Assembly (NCBI GenBank): GCA_002707905.1
Contig: PAOF01000040.1
Span: 1-12,996, forward strand
DNA: 12,996 nt
Direction: 5' to 3'
Origin: Fidelibacterota bacterium
GTDB lineage: Bacteria > Fidelibacterota > Marinisomatia > Marinisomatales > S15-B10
The translations under genes were made by a program, and so were the position numbers. Below are positions 8,230 through 12,996 of this stretch, in pieces. The notes beneath the pieces were generated by a model. It saw nothing but the letters and a program-made list of their open reading frames with translations, was not told the DNA's origin and ran no database searches. Each line of letters begins with the position of its first letter. Positions within the stretch are counted from its first letter, which is position 1.

Positions 8230-9381
8230 TTATCTATCTATTTCACCCAATACAATATCAAGTGATCCTAAAATAGTTAACATATCTGCAAGCATCCACC
8301 CTTTTGAAATTTCATCCATACAACTCAAAGCAGTAAATGCAGGTGATCTTAATTTTAATCTAGATGGAGTTGCGCTTCCATCGCTCTCTATATAAAAACC
8401 TAAGTCTCCTCTAGGACTTTCCGTTCTACTATAAATATGGCCTGCTTTAGGTCTAATTTTTTTAGGCATTGATTCATAAACATCTCCATCCCGAGGCATT
8501 TGATCGAGAGCTTGCCTAATAATTTTTAAACTTTCCTCTAATTCGCGAATTCTTACATAATATCTGTCCCAACAATCTCCAATTGTCCCCATAGCTCCAG
8601 TTCCAACTGGAATATCAAAATCAAATTTATCATAAATACTGTAGGTTTCATTTTTTCTTAAGTCCCATTTAACACCTGAACCTCTTAAGTTTGGACCAGT
8701 AACACCATAACTTATTGCAACTTCAGGTGGAATGACACCTACATCAGCAGTTCTTTCGATAAAAATTTTATTATAGGTTAATAAATCATTTGTTTCAATA
8801 ATTTTAGGTTCAAAATAGTCTAAAAAATCATAAGTTTTTTCAACCCAACCAATTGGAAAATCATGGGAAACACCGCCCACCCAGATATAATTATAGAGTA
8901 ATCTTGCTCCACAGAGCATTTCAAATAAATCTAAAATTCTTTCCCTATCACGAAAACAATACACAAATGGAGTCACAGCACCTACATCAAGACCAAATAC
9001 TCCAACAGCTAGCAAATGACTTGCTATTCTATTCATTTCAGCAACAATTACTCGAATATACTCTACTTTCTCAGGAACTTTAATATCCATGAGTTTTTCT
9101 ACAGCAACGGCATATCCAAAATCATTATTCATTGAACCTATATAATCACATCTATCAATAAAAGGTATAGCCTGTTCATAAGTTAAATTTTCACAATGTT
9201 TTTCAAAACATCTGTGTAAATAACCAATGTAAGGGGTTATTTTTTTTATTATTTCTCCATCAGTGATGGTTTTTAATCTTAAAACACCATGGGTACTTGG
9301 GTGCTGCGGGCCAATATTGAGGACCATTTCCTCATCAGTATTATTATTTAAATTTTGATTATTAATTTTATTCCCACCCAT
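8230..9381 (-). CDS. nuoD: NADH-quinone oxidoreductase subunit D (NuoD, 49-kDa subunit)
   Basis: Peripheral subunit related to the large subunit of NiFe hydrogenases; it lines the quinone-reducing site. I chose the ATG at 9381, giving 383 residues; NuoD is usually 390 to 420. It overlaps nuoC by 14 bases. An in-frame extension to 9462 is possible but would add 27 residues lying wholly inside nuoC and with no family similarity. Conserved blocks: GPQHPSTHGVLRL at about 24 to 36 with the quinone-site His, IGYLHRCFEKHCE near 52 to 64, RCDYIGSMNNDFGYA near 77 to 91 with the quinone-site Tyr region, RGSGVKWDLRK mid-protein, and the hallmark C-terminus DIVLGEIDR. The cysteine ligands of the hydrogenase ancestor are absent, as expected. 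It is a separate gene, not a nuoCD fusion. Confidence 0.95.
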   Translation of the reverse strand: MGGNKINNQNLNNNTDEEMVLNIGPQHPSTHGVLRLKTITDGEIIKKITPYIGYLHRCFEKHCENLTYEQAIPFIDRCDYIGSMNNDFGYAVAVEKLMDIKVPEKVEYIRVIVAEMNRIASHLLAVGVFGLDVGAVTPFVYCFRDRERILDLFEMLCGARLLYNYIWVGGVSHDFPIGWVEKTYDFLDYFEPKIIETNDLLTYNKIFIERTADVGVIPPEVAISYGVTGPNLRGSGVKWDLRKNETYSIYDKFDFDIPVGTGAMGTIGDCWDRYYVRIRELEESLKIIRQALDQMPRDGDVYESMPKKIRPKAGHIYSRTESPRGDLGFYIESDGSATPSRLKLRSPAFTALSCMDEISKGWMLADMLTILGSLDIVLGEIDR

Positions 9382-9859
9382 CTTTAATTTTATCAACAAC
9401 AATTCCATGCCAAGTTTTTGGAAATTCATAATCTTTTCGAAGAGGAAATCCTTCCCAATCATCTGGTAAAAGTATTCTTCTTAAATCTGAATGACCCTCA
9501 AAAACAATTCCATACATATCATAAATCTCTCTCTCAAACCACTCGGCCATTCTCCATATTTTTTCGACAGAAAAAATTTTTGGGTCATTCTTATCAACTG
9601 GGATATAAATTTCAATTTTATGATTATATTTCATTGAATGCAAATTATAAACCACACCTAAATTAGTGCTATCAACACCTTCATCAATACCAGTTATACA
9701 CATCATTGAATCAAAAAAAAGTTCATAGTCATTCTTTAAGAATTTAGATAATTCTTCCCATTCATTTGAACTAACAATTATACGCTGAGAATGATTCTCA
9801 TCAACAGATACATTTTTAAAAGAAGACTTTATTTTTTTTATTATTTCAGTATTATTCAT
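9368..9859 (-). CDS. nuoC: NADH-quinone oxidoreductase subunit C (NuoC, 30-kDa subunit)
   Basis: Peripheral structural subunit of the connecting module between the quinone site and the electron-input module. It has 163 residues, similar to stand-alone NuoC proteins. The 30-kDa signature is complete: WFEREIYDMYGIVFEGHSDL at 107 to 126, then RRILLPDDWEGFPLRKDYEF to 146. The ATG at 9859 lies inside the end of nuoA (8-base overlap) and its stop lies inside nuoD (14-base overlap), so A, C and D are probably translationally coupled. nuoB would normally sit between nuoA and nuoC; there is no space for it here. Confident family call. Confidence 0.96.
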   Translation of the reverse strand: MNNTEIIKKIKSSFKNVSVDENHSQRIIVSSNEWEELSKFLKNDYELFFDSMMCITGIDEGVDSTNLGVVYNLHSMKYNHKIEIYIPVDKNDPKIFSVEKIWRMAEWFEREIYDMYGIVFEGHSDLRRILLPDDWEGFPLRKDYEFPKTWHGIVVDKIKDGWE

Positions 9860-10289
9860 CTTTTAATTTTTCAATTTCCTCATCAACAATATTTAATTTT
9901 CTATATCTTCCTCTACCATAAGGCACTGTTACTTTAACCCATTCTAAATCTCCCTTTACCCAAACATATGCCAAACCCAAACTTAATATTCCCATAAATA
10001 TTAACATCTCAACAAATGCAAATAATCCTAAATCTTTGTAAACAACTGCCCATGGGAAAAAAAATACTGCCTCAACATCAAAAATAATAAAGATTAAAGC
10101 AACCACATAAAATCTAATATTGAATTTGACCCAGGCAGGCCCTTCAACATCCTCTCCGCATTCATATGTGGTGAGTTTATCATATGATTTATTTTTTGGA
10201 GATAATATCCATTGAAGAATAAGTGGGACTGCAATCAGTATAACACCAATTATGACAAAAATAAATGAAGTTCCAAAATCATTATACAT
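9852..10289 (-). CDS. nuoA: NADH-quinone oxidoreductase subunit A (NuoA, ND3-like)
   Basis: Three-helix membrane subunit at the junction of the two complex I arms. It has 145 residues, within range (E. coli 147). Signatures: the TM1-TM2 loop TYECGEDVEGPAWVKFNIRF with Cys44, the position of the ND3 cysteine used to report active/deactive states in mitochondria, and ALIFIIFDVEAVFFFPWA with Asp71 and Glu73. A hydrophilic tail rich in Arg, Lys and Glu follows the third helix from about residue 113; nothing in it resembles NuoB. The ATG at 10289 has no Shine-Dalgarno; a perfect TATAAT lies 20 bases upstream, so the leader would be very short. It is the first gene of the complex I cluster. Confidence 0.96.
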   Translation of the reverse strand: MYNDFGTSFIFVIIGVILIAVPLILQWILSPKNKSYDKLTTYECGEDVEGPAWVKFNIRFYVVALIFIIFDVEAVFFFPWAVVYKDLGLFAFVEMLIFMGILSLGLAYVWVKGDLEWVKVTVPYGRGRYRKLNIVDEEIEKLKDE

Positions 10290-10309
10290 AAGATTAAATA
10301 AGCTAATAA

Positions 10310-10315
10310 ATTATA
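10310..10315 (-). promoter_or_regulatory. Possible -10 element of the nuo operon promoter
   Basis: Perfect TATAAT on the minus strand, ending 20 bases before the nuoA ATG, in the 76-base gap after the TonB receptor. No convincing -35 lies at 16 to 18 bases (TAGTAT at 17 is poor). A TTGCAA about 27 bases upstream pairs better with a second, weaker -10-like TAAATT at 17 bases. In such AT-rich DNA a TATAAT can arise by chance, so confidence is modest. No terminator hairpin for the receptor gene is visible in this gap. Confidence 0.35.
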
Positions 10316-10365
10316 GAACGAATTTATTGTTGATACTATCTCTTTGCAAGTCAAATTGGAAAAAA

Positions 10366-12312
10366 TTAATTTAAATATGTAATTCCAATACTTGGCCATC
10401 TTTTTGGAAGAGAAGACCCCAAAATATCTTGATATTTTGTATTTGTTAAATTATTAATTTTACAATAAATAGAAACTTTATCATTAATAAAATAATTGAT
10501 TTTTAAATTATTTAAAAAATAAGATTTAGGAATTTCAGCATTTATAGTTTCAAAAGTTTCTTTTTTTCTATCAATATAATTCGACAAAAATGATATTTGA
10601 AAATTTTTTCCATTAAAATTTGAATTAATACTAAATATTTTCTCTGGATGGTTAGATAAATATTTTGATAATTGATTTTGTGTAGAAGAAGTTTGTAACT
10701 GAGTGTGGCTCAATTTTAAATCAATTAAATTTTTATTATTGACTTTAATTTTTTTTTCAATTTCAAACTCTAATCCAAATACATTACTATAAAAAATATT
10801 TTGAGCATAAAAATAATCTTCATTTAAATATAGATTTTTATTATTTTCAATAAGATTTGAATTTGTCCAAGTATAATCAATTAAATCACTAGATTTTCTA
10901 AAAAAAATCGTATTGCTTAAATTCAGTTCATTTTTCATTTTTAAATCAACCCCTATGTCATAAGAAATAGATTTTTCAGATTTTAAATTCGGATTTCCTA
11001 AATTTCTACCAGGTGATAAACTATCAATTTGAGAAGAAATATATCTTTCAGTAAAGTCTGGTGATCTAAAAGCAGTCCCAATTGATGATCTTAAAACTAA
11101 ATTTTTTATTTTGTAAGCTATATTGTGTTGAAATAATGGAATGATTTCATCTACATAACTATCATTTTCTAGTCTCAAGCTCAAACTTTGGTAAATGTTA
11201 TTAAAAAGATTTAAATGTATGATTCCAAATAAGCCTTTAGAATCATTCCAATGATTTCCTCTATCAGAACTATTAATTTTTTTATAAATATATTGACCAC
11301 CAAATGCAAATTTTAATTTTCTTGAAAATGGAACATAATATGATACGAGATAACTGTTTTTATTTGTTTTGTGATTATTAATTGAAAATAAAGGATTAAA
11401 AATAAATTTATCATTTAGTATTTTATTTCCAACATTAAATTCAAAAATATTATTTCCTAGATAAATTTTCAATCCTGACTGCAACCAAGAACTTGAAATT
11501 TCTTCATAAGATTCATCATAAGTACTTGTAGTATAAAAATATTTTGCATTAAAATCTCTTTTATCATTCCCAATTCTAAGATAGTATTTAATTTTTTTAT
11601 TAAAAAAATATGCAAAGGACAAAGTGTTCGTCATTATTTCAAAATCCGTGTTATATAAACTATCAGTAGAAGTCCCTATTCCATAATTTGGATTTACAAT
11701 AACTTCACCATCTGAATTACTTAATCTTGTACCAACTGAAAAAAATAATTTTTTAAATGATTTAGAAAAACCAATGTCGATAGTTTTAAGGTTATTTTTG
11801 CCATAGTTAATTGAAGAAACCATTTTACCTGAATCAATATTTTCACTTAAAATATAAGATTTTGTTTTTATATGAATAATACCTCCCACTGCATTTGATC
11901 CATATGATGCGCTTGCAGGACCCCTAATGATTTCAATTGATTCAATCTCAGAAATTGGCAATGGTATATTAGCATTAAAGTGACCTGTCAATGGATCATT
12001 TAAACTTATATTATCAATTAAAAATAATACTTGAGAAAATGTACTACCTCTAATACCCACATCTACTTGAACTCCAAAATCATTTCTCGCATTTACATTA
12101 ACGCCGGTAAGAAATCTAAATAATTCATCAATTGAATTAATTGGTAATTTTTTTATTTCATCCTTATCAAAAATTGTAATTGATTTACCCGACTCACTTT
12201 TAGTTAAGGGAATCCTTGTAGCAGAAACATTAATTGGATCAAGTTCGTAAACTACCTGTGAGTTTAAAAACGATAAGAAAAATATAGAAAAAAATATTTT
12301 TTTAAATTTCAT
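10366..12312 (-). CDS. TonB-dependent outer-membrane receptor, substrate unknown
   Basis: Energy-dependent importer across the outer membrane, driven by TonB-ExbBD. It has 648 residues, the size of BtuB/siderophore-type receptors rather than the roughly 1000-residue SusC type. A signal peptide spans about 1 to 18 (basic KFKK, then a Phe-rich hydrophobic core, likely cut after LNS). A TonB-box-like segment LDPINVSATR lies near 24 to 33. The plug runs about 40 to 151, with RGSTFSQVLFLIDNISLND at 88 to 106 and the plug signature IEIIRGPASASYGSNAVGG to 144. The rest is a Ser/Asn/Tyr-rich 22-strand-type barrel with a motif near the end, NLTNTKYQDILG. It ends YLN rather than the common terminal aromatic residue. 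The leader has no Shine-Dalgarno. No substrate enzyme or SusD partner adjoins it, so cobalamin, siderophore, heme or another ligand cannot be told apart. Confidence 0.93.
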   Translation of the reverse strand: MKFKKIFFSIFFLSFLNSQVVYELDPINVSATRIPLTKSESGKSITIFDKDEIKKLPINSIDELFRFLTGVNVNARNDFGVQVDVGIRGSTFSQVLFLIDNISLNDPLTGHFNANIPLPISEIESIEIIRGPASASYGSNAVGGIIHIKTKSYILSENIDSGKMVSSINYGKNNLKTIDIGFSKSFKKLFFSVGTRLSNSDGEVIVNPNYGIGTSTDSLYNTDFEIMTNTLSFAYFFNKKIKYYLRIGNDKRDFNAKYFYTTSTYDESYEEISSSWLQSGLKIYLGNNIFEFNVGNKILNDKFIFNPLFSINNHKTNKNSYLVSYYVPFSRKLKFAFGGQYIYKKINSSDRGNHWNDSKGLFGIIHLNLFNNIYQSLSLRLENDSYVDEIIPLFQHNIAYKIKNLVLRSSIGTAFRSPDFTERYISSQIDSLSPGRNLGNPNLKSEKSISYDIGVDLKMKNELNLSNTIFFRKSSDLIDYTWTNSNLIENNKNLYLNEDYFYAQNIFYSNVFGLEFEIEKKIKVNNKNLIDLKLSHTQLQTSSTQNQLSKYLSNHPEKIFSINSNFNGKNFQISFLSNYIDRKKETFETINAEIPKSYFLNNLKINYFINDKVSIYCKINNLTNTKYQDILGSSLPKRWPSIGITYLN

Positions 12313-12325
12313 TTTTGAAAAAATT

Positions 12326-12339
12326 ATTTTAATTAAAAT
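12326..12339. promoter_or_regulatory. 14-bp perfect palindrome upstream of the TonB receptor
   Basis: ATTTTAATTAAAAT is its own reverse complement and lies 13 bases upstream of the receptor ATG, in the 69-base gap after the NAD kinase gene. It could be an operator, as TonB receptors are often metal- or ligand-controlled, but it is pure A/T and does not match the Fur box consensus well. Chance is a real possibility. Confidence 0.2.
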
Positions 12340-12381
12340 CCACCTAACCCCTTAAGTGCAATTCAAATTTAAGTATAAATT

Positions 12382-12996
12382 TTATTCGATATTTATCTTT
12401 TTTTGCCCCCAACCCATTTTAGTTCTTAATGTTTCAAAATAATCATTTTTTTCTAAAGTAATCATATTTGCAGAATGAGGGGATTTTGTTATAATTAATT
12501 CAGTACCTGATTTAATTTCAAAATTTACTTGACCGTCAGCTGATAAGTTGAGAGGCAAATGATTAGGAAATGTTATTTTTAAATTACTACTTCCTGATAA
12601 AATAATAGGTCGAGATGATAAAGAATGTGGGCAAATTGGTGTAATTGTAAATAATGATAACCAAGGAGCAATTATAGGACCACCTGCAGATAAATTATAA
12701 GCAGTTGAACCTGTAGGCGTAGCAATAATTAATCCATCGGCTGAATAAGATGTAATATATTTTCCATCGAGAAAAAGTGAACAATTAATCAACCTCGAGC
12801 CACCACTAGAATTAATTACCAAATCATTTAATGCATATATCTTATTTTTTTTGTCATTTTGATTAAATACGGCTTTTGCGATCATTCTAGGAAAGATATT
12901 GTTTTTATTTTTCAAAATTAATTTAAGATTATTATATAAGTTCTCAACTTTACTTTCGGCAAGAAATCCTAAACTACCTAAGTGGACACCAAAAAT
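12382..12996 (-). CDS. nadK: NAD kinase, C-terminal 204 residues, partial (5' end outside window)
   Basis: Cytoplasmic enzyme that phosphorylates NAD+ to NADP+ using ATP. The frame is open from the right edge, and the apparent TTG start at 12915 is internal, because the upstream codons already read GVHLGSLGFLAES, the conserved NAD kinase motif after the catalytic GGDGT (which lies off the window). Further landmarks in visible numbering: Asn57-Asp58 in YALNDLVI, SADGLIIATPTGSTAYNLSAG at about 85 to 105 followed by GGP, the PICPHSLSSRPIIL segment at 120 to 133, SADGQ at 142 to 146, and the C-terminal DYFETLRTKMGWG. NAD kinases are usually about 285 to 300 residues, so about 80 to 95 are missing. 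The stop is 69 bases before the receptor ATG. Confidence 0.95.
   Translation of the reverse strand: MFGVHLGSLGFLAESKVENLYNNLKLILKNKNNIFPRMIAKAVFNQNDKKNKIYALNDLVINSSGGSRLINCSLFLDGKYITSYSADGLIIATPTGSTAYNLSAGGPIIAPWLSLFTITPICPHSLSSRPIILSGSSNLKITFPNHLPLNLSADGQVNFEIKSGTELIITKSPHSANMITLEKNDYFETLRTKMGWGQKKINIE

Larger units (their letters stand above)
1..10289 (-). other. nuoACDHIJKLMN-nqrA respiratory gene cluster (probable operon)
   Basis: Ten complex I genes and nqrA run in one direction. Junctions: A/C overlap 8 bases, C/D overlap 14, D/H abut, H/I 4-base gap, I/J 21, J/K overlap 1, K/L 2, L/M 22, M/N 4, N/nqrA 50. No terminator-like hairpin is seen inside. This spacing supports one transcript starting upstream of nuoA, with nqrA joined to it or having its own promoter in the AT-rich 50-base gap. 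The cluster lacks nuoB, nuoE, nuoF and nuoG. Confidence 0.75.

Noticed and set aside
8230..8241. ATAGATAGATAA direct repeat at the nuoD end
   Set aside because: It is three short units within the coding sequence for GEIDR-stop; too short to be meaningful.
8853..9083. Plus-strand reading frame opposite nuoD (similar ones opposite nuoL, nuoJ, nuoM and nuoC)
   Set aside because: These are Gln/Leu-rich shadow frames of conserved minus-strand genes, with no independent evidence of coding.
9382..9462. 27-residue N-terminal extension of NuoD inside nuoC
   Set aside because: It lies fully within nuoC coding sequence, has no NuoD similarity, and the ATG at 9381 gives a normal-length protein.
9852..9950. 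NuoB remnant fused to the end of NuoA
   Set aside because: The NuoA tail is a short charged segment without cysteines or any NuoB motif.
12382..12915. Short NAD kinase starting at the TTG at 12915
   Set aside because: The frame continues to the window edge and encodes the conserved GVHLGSLGFL motif, so the TTG is internal and the gene is partial.

Overview
The window is AT-rich and densely coding, with every gene on the minus strand. It comes from a Gram-negative respiring bacterium: it carries genes for a complex I, the start of a sodium-pumping NADH:quinone reductase (Nqr), and a TonB-dependent outer-membrane receptor. Base composition, the NqrA type, and the NuoI form with a long linker and a CCYC second cluster motif suggest a marine member of the Bacteroidota/Marinimicrobia (FCB) group. 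That placement is inference from sequence style; no rRNA or marker phylogeny is available here.

Read in the direction of transcription (high to low coordinates), the layout is: (1) the C-terminal three quarters of an NAD kinase, entering from the right edge; (2) a complete 648-residue TonB-dependent receptor with signal peptide, plug and barrel; (3) a 76-base gap with a perfect TATAAT; (4) a tight ten-gene complex I cluster, nuoA-C-D-H-I-J-K-L-M-N, whose genes overlap or lie 0 to 22 bases apart; (5) a 50-base gap and then the first 199 codons of nqrA, running off the left edge. No gap exceeds 76 bases, and no tRNA, rRNA, CRISPR array or insertion sequence was seen.

Together the cluster encodes the seven membrane subunits of complex I (A, H, J, K, L, M, N) and three of its peripheral subunits (C, D, I). 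The proton-pumping Glu and Lys residues of L, M and N are all present, so the pump looks functional. Two absences stand out. nuoB, which carries the terminal N2 iron-sulfur cluster and normally sits between nuoA and nuoC, is missing: those two genes overlap by 8 bases. The NADH-input genes nuoE, nuoF and nuoG are also missing: nuoD and nuoH abut with no spare base. Either these subunits are encoded elsewhere, or the complex takes electrons from another donor.

The other notable point is that a second ion-pumping NADH:quinone oxidoreductase (Nqr) begins directly downstream of nuoN on the same strand. This would make one locus holding two alternative respiratory entry complexes. The individual genes are ordinary members of known families; the interest lies in the arrangement.
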